64,000 bases of DNA from Coenobita brevimanus (Eukaryota; Arthropoda; Malacostraca; Decapoda; Coenobitidae): assembly GCA_032717465.1 (NCBI GenBank), contig CM064683.1:39156542-39220541 (forward strand), given 5' to 3'. The notes below the pieces were generated by a model. The model did no database searches. It saw only the letters and a program-made list of their open reading frames with translations, and had not been told where the DNA came from. Both the position numbers and the translations under genes were made by a program. How positions within the stretch are numbered: position 1 is the stretch's first letter; every line of letters starts with the position of its first letter. Positions 53,711 through 64,000 of the stretch are shown piece by piece.

Positions 53711-54639
53711 GTCTGATGTATAGGCTGAAAACATTTCAACTGCACACTTGCCAGTTTTGGGCAACAAAGAAGTTGACAAAATTGACACTAATCAGTTTCG
53801 TAGTATCAGTATAAATCGCGTTTAAAAGATGTTTATATCGTGTGAAGAGCTTCGACATAATATCAGGCACCTTCTGAAGAATTTTATGCTTTAATTTAGT
53901 AGTAAATTAGGAAAATAATAAGCAGTTTCTCAAACACTGTGAAAAGATGGACGGTCTTCAATACTGCACTTTCTTTACAGCTAACCGAAGCATAATACTG
54001 TTCATTAAGTACTTAATGTTATGTCGCATCTATTTCCACACAATATTTAGCTATCTTAAACGGAATTTATGCCGATACTACGATAAGGATCGATATTTTC
54101 AATTTGCCTGTAGCTCCAAACTCGCAAGTGGTCATTTAACACCTTCATTAAAGTAGGTCTCCCCCCGGTTAAAATGAACTCCTCCTGCGGTAACTGTAGT
54201 GCCACTTCTACACATTCAGCTGTAGATCTAGATTTTGGAGGTATTTTCAGACCGTCGGATTTTGTTTGAAAAAGAGATTTTTGATATTAGGAAGACATAT
54301 TCATTATAAATACACACTTCGCTTTCTTCGTGGATAAGAAGAAACTTGAATATAAATATTATTTGTGCCTTTTGAGAATTTTATTTAAAGTTCCACAATA
54401 AGACAACGTTTCACATGGTGTGTGACCCACCACCTCCACTGGGAGTTGCTCAGTAAAACAAATGCTGCGTTTGTCTAGCGGGAGGATGCAATGAACGTCA
54501 TGATCTAACCTAGAAATACTTTGTGTTTGCTTTAAATTTGGCTTGGGTCCAGCGCTATATTGCGTTAATATGAATGGCTGAATTAGGTTCGTTATCATTT
54601 AACAAAGACATTAAACTCTTTTTCAGTTTAACGCATGAT
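53711..54639. other. No recognisable feature
   Basis: Frames of 69-79 codons (53947-54156, 54359-54598) lack motifs. No repeat recognised. Confidence 0.4.
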
Positions 54640-54800
54640 CAAGTGTAGTCAGATTGGATGGTTAATTTGACTTGTAACTAAAGAGATCCCTACCTCATAA
54701 AGAAGGTCCCTCAAAATTAATGGAACCACTATTTCGTATTCAGGTTGCGTGACAGGCCCAGTTCCATGAGAGCATGACAAACTGGCTATACACAGTCCAC
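54640..54800 (+). repeat. Dispersed family J copy
   Basis: GTGTAGTCAGATTGGATGGT, AAAGAGATCCCTACCTCATA, CCCAGTTCCATGAGAGCATG and ACTGGCTATACACA align with 40608-40763. Confidence 0.5.
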
Positions 54801-55614
54801 CGTTAAAAAAATAAAAAAAAATTCTCAGCGATATTTTTTTTTTATCGCTGTATAGTGGTGCTATTATGTTATGACCAAACTGTATTTCAGCTTGTGGTAT
54901 GTGACCTTTGATCAGTTAGGGAAAAATTCAGGGGAGTTGGGGAGTTCAAGGGGAGGCTGAGGAAAATATTGGACCAGACAGTTCTCCATTTCCACCCCAC
55001 ATTGCAGGTAGTGGCTTTCACGCAATGGTCACTTTGAGGGATCTACAGATTTCTACTTTTTTTTTTTTTGCTTCAGATTTTCCAGATTTTTCTATGGCAA
55101 CACTGGGTGGTGGTAGGATTACATTATAAAAGAGGTCTTCGTCGTGCAGGTGGTCATGTGCCAAAGGAAGAAGTAAAATAATATGGAGAAGGTGAAGCAA
55201 AGTGTCTTAAACTGACGAAAATACGGCAGCTAAACAATCCATCAATCAACCAATCAGTCTATCTGTCTACCTGTCTATCTGTATAGCCAATGCATCTGTG
55301 TTTGTCTATCTGTCTATCTTTCTATCTACCTGCTCCCTAACGTCGCATCCTGTTAGGGTTGGCCTAGAAAAAAGATCCTCTAAGCATTTCTGTCCCTACT
55401 CAGTAACGACTTCTCCAAGACACACCACCACCTTCCTTTAATTTCTCCCGCACCTTAACTCCCCACCTTGTTATAGGTCTCTCTTTCTCTCTCTCTCTCT
55501 CTCTCCTTATGTGTGTGTGGGGGGGAGGGGGGAGTGATGATCGGGTAACCAATATCTCATTACCTGTGAAAATTAAATGCTGACGACAAAGGTACAACCA
55601 GGAACAAAACTTAG
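54801..55614. other. No gene; (CTGT)n and (CT)n runs
   Basis: CTAT/CTGT words at 55255-55330 and (CT)n at 55477-55505, then a G-run at 55518-55530. Confidence 0.45.
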
Positions 55615-55852
55615 GCTATTCCACTGAGTTTACATCACACTTACCGTAGGGCATGTCCGTCACTTTCCTCCCTGACGCATCATATCAAAGAGACTCATCT
55701 ATGGACTGGGAAACATACCAAGCTTCTCTCAATTCAGGAGTATTAGCCAACAGAGGAAAATGAAAGGAGATGAAATATTAAGCAAACTTGTGTCCCAGGA
55801 ATATTCATCAACAGAGGAAAGCGAGGGGTATAACAGGTGATATATTAGGCGA
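55615..55852 (+). repeat. Dispersed repeat family 1, copy 4
   Basis: CTATTCCACTGAGTTTACAT, GGGCATGTCCGTCACTTTCC, GACGCATCATATCAAAGAG, GGGAAACATACCAAGCTTCT and GTATTAGCCAACAGAGGAAA. It is the longest copy and repeats its final CAACAGAGGAAA block about 66 bp later (55747 and 55810). Confidence 0.65.
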
Positions 55853-55955
55853 TTTTTTTTATCCTCGACTGTACGCCATACTCCACGACCCTCGACAATG
55901 ACCTCAAACCCGCGACATTCAAAACGTAGCAACAAGCTCGCCCATGACCCTAAAT

Positions 55956-56110
<155 letters not shown>

Positions 56111-56588
56111 TATCAACCCTTCAGCACGTACCACTCATCAACCCACTTACGGAGCTACTTAAAGACGATGCGGCTTACGGGACCCAGTTAGCCGAAGTTG
56201 CGCTGTTCGGAGGGCGTAAAAAATGAGCACACTCTGGTCCTGATGGTGGTTGGGCCAGAGGGAAATCAAGGAGAGAAGGGAGGCGTATTTTGGCGCGATA
56301 AGTGAGGGATATTAGAGCAACGCAGACGCCAAATACTTCCACCCCACGGCAGGAGTGATGAGGCTAGCGAAGGGGATTTATTAATGGAGTGCAAAAGACG
56401 AGGCTTCTAAAGGGAAAAAAGAAAAGGCTGAGCGTTCCATCCACGGTTAGGGCAGGGAGGAGTTTGATAAAATTTTGTTAAGAGGAGACGCTGCTGATTT
56501 TCCACGAGACTCATCGGAATTGTCTTCGGTCACCCAAGTCTGTGCCCAGTGTCGGGACAGACAGACAAACAGAGACAGGTAAACAAAA

Positions 56589-56589
<1 letters not shown>
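56111..56589. other. No recognisable feature
   Basis: Unique-looking. Confidence 0.4.
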
Positions 56590-56682
<93 letters not shown>

Positions 56683-56705
56683 ACACACCCACACACACAC
56701 ACACA
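56590..56705. repeat. (GACA)n(CA)n compound microsatellite
   Basis: GACA units to 56619, then CA with two CCCACA interruptions. Confidence 0.95.
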
Positions 56706-56719
56706 CCACATCATTTAGG

Positions 56720-56795
56720 CGCCTAGTGGTGTAGTGTTTGGAATGGCTCAGTCCGGATGACGGCCTTGTCTGATGTGTTGGCTCATTCCCCAAGA
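56720..56795 (+). mobile_element. Possible tRNA-derived SINE head
   Basis: CCTAGTGGTGTAGTGTTTGG resembles a pol III A-box region, and GGCTCATTCCC about 55 bp later fits a B box at 9 of 11 positions. No stems supporting a functional tRNA were found and no tail was recognised. Confidence 0.3.
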
Positions 56796-57846
56796 AGTGA
56801 CTAGAGGTGTGTCTATCCTGTCATGCCTCCAAGGAATATACGCTGATGTTTACCCTTAAATGTACTGGAGTAAAGGAGCCTAGTCCCTGACCCCTACACC
56901 TCGATGGGGTTAATATGCAACTGGCTGCGTTAATAAAGAATGGCGATACACTTAACACTATAATATCATTGAGAGTGTTATTACAGAAATACGCACTGAG
57001 TAGCTGCAGTTCAATACAGAATGGTCCTACGCTGTCTGCTCTAACACCCATAAAAATGCAGTGTTAAAACATGTTTATTGTTTCGAGACAGGCTAGGCTC
57101 TCTCTTGTATAATAAATTAATATCATCTCATACATTCTGTCGCGAGGAATCAGTGAACTCGTAGTCTCAAAAGGTTTTCGCCAGATCCCAGTGTGTACAG
57201 TCGTCCACAGAGGTCGTGTCGTTAGTCCCAGCACGCAGTTCCATCCCGGAGCGCCTAACCTTCCTCACCCCCAGCCTCTCACTAACCCACACCCGCACCT
57301 ACCCAGAGAAGTGTTCCTCCCTCTGCTGTTCTGAATTACTTGACGGCATGCAGAGATCGACGACATTTATTTTTGTGAAAGACTATACCTCCAAAAGCCC
57401 TCCACTGTTTTCTTGGGGGTTTGCAAATCCCAGTTGGAGAACCCATGGACTAATGGATCAAATACGAAAGAGGACACACTCGGATTTTTTGTTTCTTAAT
57501 TCCTTTCATTTTCAAGCATCTCTCCTCCTAATCTAAGTAAAATCGTCTGGCGGCAGCAGGAATAATTACTGAACCGGATTCGAAAGAAGAACGTTTCAAG
57601 TTTGTTTCTAAATCCTTCACTGTTAAACTCCCACCGCATCCTAATCTGAGTCAAGTACTTTATCAATAGCAATAATGAAAATGAGCACACAGACAGCACA
57701 TACCTTTTCCATGAAGCTTCATTTCTCCCCTTTTAAACCTGAGCTAAGAAACACTTCGTCAAATATTCAATCACTTGTTCATCTGACGATCCTCAATCAT
57801 TTTCCAAATCTCGTGCAGTCCCATCCACTAGTTTACCATTTTGGAT
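56796..57846. other. No gene; family E block near 57540
   Basis: On the minus strand CCAGACGATTTTACTTAGAT is at about 57534-57553. The 106-codon frame at 57216-57536 has no recognisable motif. Confidence 0.4.
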
Positions 57847-57910
57847 AGACAGACAGACGGACAGACAGACAGACAGGCAGACAGACAGTTTGACAGACAA
57901 ACAGATCAAA
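57847..57910. repeat. (GACA)n microsatellite
   Basis: GACA units with GACG and GGCA variants. Confidence 0.9.
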
Positions 57911-58236
57911 TCAAACCAAAAACATATCCTTCTTTGGGAAACAGAACTATTCCAAGTTTGAGCTCACGCGGACCCAAACATGATGATGATGAGCAGGAAC
58001 GTCGACAAACAGGCAATTATTGGAAACGTTGAATATTCTAAAAGTTGTCAATAGCTCATCAGGCCAGCGACTCACTCACTCTCCGGCCCAAGTTATGAAG
58101 TACTGGTCTGCACTGTGGTGCTAATTTAGCGTAGATATTTTTTTGCGTAAGATTTTCGTAATGTTTACGTGGAAATTGGTGTCGATAATTTGGAACGATG
58201 TGTTGTTGACTGACGGCCGAGGCACTGACGTATCGT
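57911..58236. other. No recognisable feature
   Basis: Unique-looking. Confidence 0.4.
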
Positions 58237-58320
58237 GTGTATCTATTTATGTATCTATCTATCTACCCATGTATCTATCTTTCTATCTATCTGTCTATCC
58301 ATTTATCTATTCGTACATTT
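58237..58320. repeat. (CTAT)n microsatellite
   Basis: CTAT units with variants. Confidence 0.9.
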
Positions 58321-58394
58321 TACCTTGAGTTTAGGTGAACTCTGGCACTGATAATTTGTAGACTGTGTTGTTGACTTTTGCCCGACTGCTTAAT

Positions 58395-58565
58395 ATACGA
58401 GAATACTAGGATATATGCAAAGATAAATCATTTAAGAAGAGACGCTATGAGGCAGTGCTGCTGTTGTTGTTGTTGTGGCCCCAGATTCACATGAAATGCA
58501 AACCCAGTGGACTGCAGGCTTAATTCGCCCTGGGAGGCTAAATAAAACCCTCAGAAGGATGCAAG
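58395..58565 (-). mobile_element. SINE-like family C fragment with (AAC)n tail, next to a MITE family A end
   Basis: 58420-58450 (GATAAATCATTTAAGAAGAG then ACGCTATGAG) is a MITE family A right end on the plus strand. 58455-58525 read on the minus strand is TTAAGCCTGCAGTCCACTGG then GTTTGCATTTCATG then GGGGCCACAACAACAACAA, the 3' end and tail of family C. Confidence 0.6.
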
Positions 58566-58799
58566 AGGAAGGCAAAAAGAAACATCATTATGCAGGTGGA
58601 GGCCTTGAAAATTGGTATGAGAGTGACCAGGTGTGGGCGTCGCATCATTACGCTACTAAGTGCGGTGCTTCCATATCATTGCCGCCATCTGTTGCAAGAA
58701 GGGGGTGGAAGAGCAGCGTGACATGGGGGGGTGTTCTCTTATTATGTTCCTTTTACTTAACCTGCTCTAAATTTGCTATCCCTCTATACATGACTGCTG
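58566..58799. other. No recognisable feature
   Basis: Short stretch; no gene. Confidence 0.4.
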
Positions 58800-59580
58800 A
58801 GGTATGGCAATAGATTAACAGTGAAGTATGATGCTAGTCACCAAGACGTGCTACAGAATGGGTGTGGAGTCGTCATACTGTCTTATTCTGCCACTGGGTT
58901 ACGTGAAATAAGCTACCAATTCTCCATGAAGTTAAAGTGAATGAGCTACAGGTATCGAGGATGTCCAGGTGTGGGCGTTTCATTACTGTGGTGCATCAGA
59001 TACAATCTGTTACATCCAATCCGTGAAAGGAAGGGGGGAGGTGGGGTGTGACTGGGGGCAGCTCTCCTGAAATACTCTATTCACTTTAACTCGTCCTGAA
59101 ATTGCCATCGCTTCATCGTGAGTGCTGAGCTGTGACGAAAGACTGAAGCTTAATTATGTTACAACACTCCTTTTACACAAACCTGGCCTAAAATTGCCAC
59201 CTCACCATCTTAAATGCTTAGTTCTAGAAAGGGATCAATAATGGAATATAATGCAGGTTACGAAAAGTGCTATGGAAAGGACGTAGAGCCGTGCCATTTT
59301 CTTTTTCAACCACTGAACTACTCGAAATAAACTGCAAAGCGCTACGAAAATATAGACCAAGTTATCGTAACAAGAGTTTAGTCACAAAATTGTGCTGTGG
59401 AATGGATGTAGAACCTTAGTGGTGCTTTTTTCCTCTGTCACAGCGCTGATACACACCATTAACACCTGAATATGATGCCGTCAGGGAGAAGTGCAATGTC
59501 AAGGTTTTAAAGCCGTACTATGATTTACTCTTCCACTTGGCTGTGGGCAATAAGATGCAAGAGAATGAAAATCTCCGCCA
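58800..59580 (+). repeat. Family D tandem units, diverged
   Basis: ATGATGCTAGTCACCAAGAC then GTGCTACAGAATGGGTGTGG, a block at 59262 (GTTACGAAAAGTGCTATGGA then AAGGACGTAGAGCCG), one at 59390 and one at 59486, separated by GCCACTGG-type and AAATTGCCA-type blocks. Confidence 0.65.
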
Positions 59581-59639
59581 CCTAAAATGGACGAAGTATA
59601 ACCCCTTCAGTGTAGTGAAGTCTTGTTGGTCTCTTAACG

Positions 59640-59915
59640 AAAATACTTGTGGGCCATTGTCGTAACGAAGCAGATATAGTTCGCATATCTTTCAGAATGC
59701 AGAAGGGATGCTGAAGAGGGAGTCTTTCAGTGGGGGCGCCTATGTAACCGGGGAGCTCCTTTGTCCTGATATTCAAACATCCATTGACTCCTCCTGTCGG
59801 GAGAGTGGTGGACTGCAGGAGGGTAACTTCAGCCTGAGGTCCACTGGGTTCACGTGCAGATGAGTCAGGAGCCACAACAACAACAACAACAAACAAAAAC
59901 AAAAACAGTACTTAT
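59640..59915 (+). mobile_element. SINE-like family C element, (CAA)n tail
   Basis: GGAGAGTGGTGGACTGCAGG then AGGGTAACTTCAGCCTGAGG then TCCACTGGGTTCACGTGCAG then GAGCCACAACAACAACAACA. The 5' half is weak. Confidence 0.65.
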
Positions 59916-60089
59916 AACCTTCCGGCTGTTCTGTAGTACCGATGTCTTTCACGTGGTTGAAAGTTGTGTTGACATGGTTCTTGTGGTGTGAATAGAAATA
60001 TCGTGGTGCGGATAGAAACACCCGTACCACTGAACCAACTTCCTATGAAGAGCAAAAATGCACATTCTCATCAAGTAGCTTAATGTTAC

Positions 60090-60246
60090 CATCATCATCA
60101 TCATCATCATCATCGTCATCATCATTATCTATCTTCATCATCATCATCAACATATATTCGAATCATCATCATCATCATCATCATCATCGTATCCTTGTGT
60201 CATTTCATTATCGTAAAAGCACATCATCATCATCACCGTCGTCGTC
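60090..60246. repeat. (ATC)n microsatellite
   Basis: ATC triplets with GTC variants, ending CCGTCGTCGTCG. Confidence 0.95.
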
Positions 60247-60640
60247 GTTTGCTTCTCCGCCTCACTGCTCACCGCACTCTGTAATGTGGCATGAAACACA
60301 AGGGAGGGGAGGGGGATTCTTGCACTAAAGAGGATAAACATTAACACCTTTACTAAAACGACATCTTTTATTTTGATGCAAGCTGCCACAGGACAATTTT
60401 ATTCAGCCTGGGAGAGACTTTTCGAGCTGGGGGAGTTAGATATAACCTTCACTAATCCCTTTACTCTGGCTCTCACCCAAGCTCAGTGGGAAAGATAGAG
60501 AGAATAAGCTATAACAATACAATGGACACCTTTGATAGCCGCACCCACGCCAACAATATCGTAAGGAAAGAGATATAGCTATTTACTGGGGTGGCGGAGG
60601 AGTGAAACCCACGGGTCCCACCCTCTATAATCACTGATTT
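60247..60640 (+). other. No gene; family E block at 60396
   Basis: CACAGGACAATTTTATTCAG then CCTGGGAGAGACTTTTCGAG is a family E body. Confidence 0.5.
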
Positions 60641-61680
60641 GGGTGAAGGTCTACTACTGCGCAAAAATTTTGTGTGCCTACGTAAAACCTAAGGCGTTGT
60701 CCTCCGTGGGGGCAATCCCCCCGTGGACATCTGCGGTCCAGGATGCAACACAGCACCCCATATTATTAAGCACATTAGGGAAGACTGCATTGCACACAAT
60801 CACCTACGCCAACAACACAACATACACTCCTTGAGAGCTCTGTGGGAAAGCCCGGTCTCGGCCATGGCCTTCCTTGGGACTCGGGGCTGTTCGGCCAGAC
60901 TGCCTAGGGAACAACCACTACTACTACTACTACCAATATGGAGAATTTGGTGTTCCTAGTTTAAAATCCTGACCCTGAAAAAAGGTGTTGAGCAGCACCT
61001 TCGGGGACCGCCTCCCGTGGGGGATGACCTTCGGGGGTCTCACCTGCCTAAAGCATGACCCTGGAAAATATCTACCACTGAGCAAATTTTTCATAGTCTT
61101 ATAGCACTGTCCCCAAACTGCCCGTGAGGGTTGTCATCGGGGGTTCCATTCTGTCTAACACGTGGCTGGGTGGAAACGCTTACCACTGATGAAATTTCGT
61201 GTTCTTTGGTTAAAAACTATGGACGTGCACAGTGGCTTTGCTGGAACCCCCGGAGTCCACCCCCTTCCTAGTGAGGAGTGACTCTTGGTGGTTCTATGCA
61301 TTCTAAAACGTGGCCAGGGTGGACGTTCATCAAAATGCTGAAATTCATGCTTTTCCTTGAGAACTTTGGCCATTGGCCGTACATAACTACTTTGGTCGAG
61401 AACACAATAGACCCCCCCCCCCTGTGTTGGGTGGATTTTGGGGGTTACACCATACTTATAACCAGGCCCGAGTGAAGCTTTACCATTGTGAAAAAAAAAA
61501 AAAAGTGTTCCACGGTAAAAAGCTGGTCGTGCCTAACAGCTATGGGTGAGACATGAGGGGGTCCCGCCCTGACTGAATTCAGGTTTGAGGGGAGGTCTGC
61601 CATTGTGCAAAATTTCATTTTCCTTGCACTCCTTCCATGAGGCCTGGACTCCTATCTTCAGTGAAGTACAATAACTGTGT
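60641..61680 (+). repeat. Degenerate tandem repeat, unit about 110-147 bp
   Basis: A TACCACTGAGCAAATTTTTC-like block recurs near 60650, 61070, 61180, 61327, 61468 and 61599. It is accompanied by CATGACCCTGGAAAAT-like and GGGGGTTCCATTCTGTC-like blocks. Divergence is high and poly-A or poly-C runs have grown inside two units. No gene; two frames at 60643-60959 are chance. Confidence 0.6.
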
Positions 61681-61929
61681 GTGTGAGTGAATGACAGGGA
61701 CATGCACTATGTTTGGCTGCCACAGTGGATGCGGCAAAAGTACTTCACTGTATCGACGTGGTTAAAGCATTGGATATCATTGGACTGAAGGAGTTACGGA
61801 TCCAATTAATGTCCAAATGGTTCCATTAAATAAGATGGATACCGGACACCCTTCCCAGTGATCTCGGGAAGGGGGAGGGGTCAGATGTTTGGCCATTAAC
61901 CCTTTGCTTGCTGTGACGTGGTGTTGGGG
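61681..61929. other. No recognisable feature
   Basis: Short stretch; no gene. Confidence 0.4.
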
Positions 61930-62175
61930 AGTGACGCCTTCACGTGGTGGTACTGATATAATCATGCAATTCCAAAGCCCTCAACTGTCCCCCGAAAGGA
62001 GGATGGTAGACCGTTAAAAGAGGCTAACTACAGCCTGCAGTCTAATGGGTTCACGTTTCAGATGAACCTGGGGCTACTACTACTGCTACTACTACTACTG
62101 CTATTACTACGACTACTATTGCTTCTACTACTACTACTACTACTATTGCTACTACTACTATTACTACTGCTATAT
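61930..62175 (+). mobile_element. SINE-like family C element, full length, (TAC)n tail
   Basis: GTGACGCCTTCACGTGGTGG, TACTGATATAATCATGCA, CCCCCGAAAGGAGGATGGTA, CTACAGCCTGCAGTCTAATG, GGTTCACGTTTCAGATGAAC, CTGGGGC then (TAC)n for about 95 bp. The tail is longer than in the 41210 copy. Confidence 0.75.
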
Positions 62176-62204
62176 CTTTTTCATTGTATTCTTGTTACCT
62201 CCAG

Positions 62205-62345
62205 ACGTTTTAATTAGGCTGAGAGTGACATGGATAGATACAGAGATAGAAAGAAATAGCTAGATAGATAGAGATAGATTGGTAGAGAGACAGATAGATA
62301 AATAGATAGATAGACAGACAGACTGATAGACTACAAGAGATATCC
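62205..62345. repeat. Family E block and (GATA)n/(GACA)n
   Basis: CTCCAGACGTTTTAATTAGG then CTGAGAGTGACATGG leads into GATA tetranucleotides. Confidence 0.7.
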
Positions 62346-62576
62346 CTCAAGTTGCATAAAATGACCTTGTGGGAAAAAGGTCTAATTGGATTGGAGGGGG
62401 TTAATTTGGCAAACTTTCACGCTAAGAGTGAAGGGGTTAATGAAGGCTGTGTATCAACCCCCCAGTTCAAAATATCTATCCTAAGCTGAGTAAAATCGTC
62501 AGGAGAGAGACAGAATATAACAAATTAATTCTGTGACGCTGAATATAATCATACGCTGAATATAATCGTATCTCTC
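62346..62576. other. Family E fragments
   Basis: GGAGGGGGTTAATTTGG, GAGTGAAGGGGTTAATG and, inverted, CTAAGCTGAGTAAAATCGTC lie at 62392-62500. Confidence 0.45.
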
Positions 62577-62609
62577 TCGATAGATAGATAGATAGATAGA
62601 TAGAGAGAT

Positions 62610-62678
<69 letters not shown>
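62577..62678. repeat. (GATA)n(GA)n microsatellite
   Basis: GATA units, then a GA run at 62650-62678. Confidence 0.95.
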
Positions 62679-62681
<3 letters not shown>

Positions 62682-63659
62682 AAAATGACTTTCCTAAGCT
62701 TAATAAAATCGTCCGGAGATAGAAGGAATATACCAAAAATAACGACCTAGTGCTGATGGAATTAGAAACAAACCGTCCTGTGCCCAACAGCATATAACCT
62801 TACTTTGGACCGTGACTTTCATTGTTCAGACGATTTCCCTAAGGTGAATCCAGGTGTGCTGGGCAAAATTTAGTCACCTCATTCTTTAAGAGACACTCAG
62901 GTGGTGGAGAGTTGGCTGATGTTGTAGGAAGAAGGGGGATGGTAATTACACAGTTAATCACAGGTCATTAAGAACAAACTGCGTACAATCTGGCATGCAT
63001 CACTGACTTTCATTACCCTGACCATTTCCCAAGTTGATTATACGTTGGGAGAGCTTAATGCATTTTGTCTGTTCACCATGGTTTCAAACTCTGAGGAAAA
63101 TCTATAAAAGGGTCTGTCGTTTTGTATATTTTTCTTAGAGTTTGTGAAAGTGGTGAAGAGGCTAAAACGTTGTCAGCTCTCCCATGGTTTTCAATTTGAG
63201 GGAGTAGCTAAGTTGATTATACGTGTGTGGGGGGGCAAAACATGGCCTCCCGGTACTGTCTTAAATATCGGTGACGTCCTATTTCGTTTATTCGCCTTGC
63301 TGCTGGACGATTTGATTAACCACCTGGATAATATTTAGCAGAAGCCACAGCTGGATTTCAAGGATTTTGAAGTGCTGCCAATATCGCAACATTTGGCAAC
63401 ACATTTCTTTTATAACACTTCTGTCGCAAGTGAGTAATACAGGAGTTATTCTATAATCTGCTAATTTACGTGTGTTTACCTCCTTCCTCTCTCCCCCACC
63501 TCCACATGCTCTCCCTCTAGCGGCCTTCCTCAGAACTCGACTGAACAAGTCGGCGTTCTGCTTTTGAATTTACAGCACATCAGAGCGCTCTGGCTCTCGC
63601 GAAAAAATGCGGTGAGGAACTGAAACCAGCGCAGTCATGGATGTCGTGTTGCGTGTGTT
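62679..63659. other. No gene; family E blocks
   Basis: Inverted family E blocks at about 62695-62715 (CTAAGCTTAATAAAATCGTC), 62828 and 63303-63316. The remainder is unique-looking. Confidence 0.4.
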
Positions 63660-64000
63660 ACTGGAACAACGAGGAGTTTTTACGATCACCTGGAGGCTAA
63701 TTTCCCTAATGACAAGAGAATAATTTGGTCAACTCTCAATTCTTTCAATAATAACTTTAACAAGTCATCATCCATTCCCCTACTAAAATCTCCAGATGGA
63801 AACATTACAAATGACCTGCGTGGGAAAGGGAATATCTTTGCCAGTACATTTGCCAGAAATTCTACCATAGAGGAAGTCAGCCAGAACGTCCCAGTCTTAG
63901 AACTTCACTCTCCAGAAATTGTTCCACTTAAAATACAGACAAGATATGTAAAAGCCATCCTAGACAATTTACCTACCAACAAAGCTTCAGGACCCTTCGA
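63660..64000 (+). pseudogene. Jockey-type LINE ORF, truncated by the window end
   Basis: A frame open from about 63660 to the last base reads TRSFYDHLEANFPNDKRIIW, then IPLLKSPDGNITNDLRGK, NIFASTFARNSTIEEV and ILDNLPTNKASGPF. This is the connector before the reverse transcriptase of Jockey-clade elements (compare the LINE at 24-27 kb: FAQTFSSNSTLDDSG and GLSTNKAYGPDGVP). There is no stop in this 113-codon stretch, so the copy could be more intact than others. Its status depends on sequence beyond 64000. Confidence 0.75.

Overview
The window reads as animal nuclear DNA, most likely from a decapod crustacean such as a crab. This is an inference from texture: one intron-containing gene, very dense long microsatellites ((CA)n and (GT)n runs up to 138 bp, (TA)n, (GATA)n, (AAT)n, (TAC)n), decayed non-LTR retrotransposons, and several short repeat families that recur throughout. 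No species was tested. There are no operons, no CRISPR arrays and no convincing tRNA, rRNA or snRNA gene.

The only host protein-coding gene I can support lies at 593-5126 (+). It is a predicted three-exon gene for a leucine-rich-repeat protein of about 553 residues. Its promoter has a perfect CRE palindrome, a GC box, a TATA-like box and an arthropod-type initiator. The splice phases of the three exons agree. All other long reading frames are transposon remnants or translated simple repeats.

Layout. 0-5.2 kb: host gene, with MITE and tandem-repeat DNA in its introns. 5.3-12 kb: microsatellites, LINE tails, an inverted SINE pair and polypurine DNA. 12.2-15.6 kb: two arrays of a degenerate repeat rich in nuclear-receptor-like half sites, one interrupted by a MITE. 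16-19.5 kb: a hAT MITE with its target duplication, a LINE remnant and more MITEs. 20-24 kb: repeats and a 0.8 kb polypurine tract. 24.1-27.4 kb: a near-complete but frameshifted Jockey-type LINE on the minus strand. 28-32.2 kb: two foldback MITEs, a 5' half of an RTE-like LINE, another LINE fragment and a tRNA-type SINE. 33-45 kb: mostly simple-sequence DNA, with a 23-bp minisatellite at 43 kb. 45.8-49.5 kb: a nested transposon block, in which a LINE is split by a hAT element that itself carries a piggyBac-type MITE, next to a larger piggyBac-type relative. 49.5-62.7 kb: tandem and dispersed repeat families. 63.66-64 kb: a LINE reading frame that runs off the window.

The families interact. 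LINE tails and SINE tails appear to seed tetra- and trinucleotide microsatellites, and MITEs insert into tandem arrays. A composite repeat at 51.8 kb joins the 5' leader and 3' tail of the RTE-like LINE. I saw no undescribed enzymatic system. The most notable content is repeat architecture: the nested block, the roughly 405-bp higher-order repeat, and the trinucleotide-tailed SINE family.
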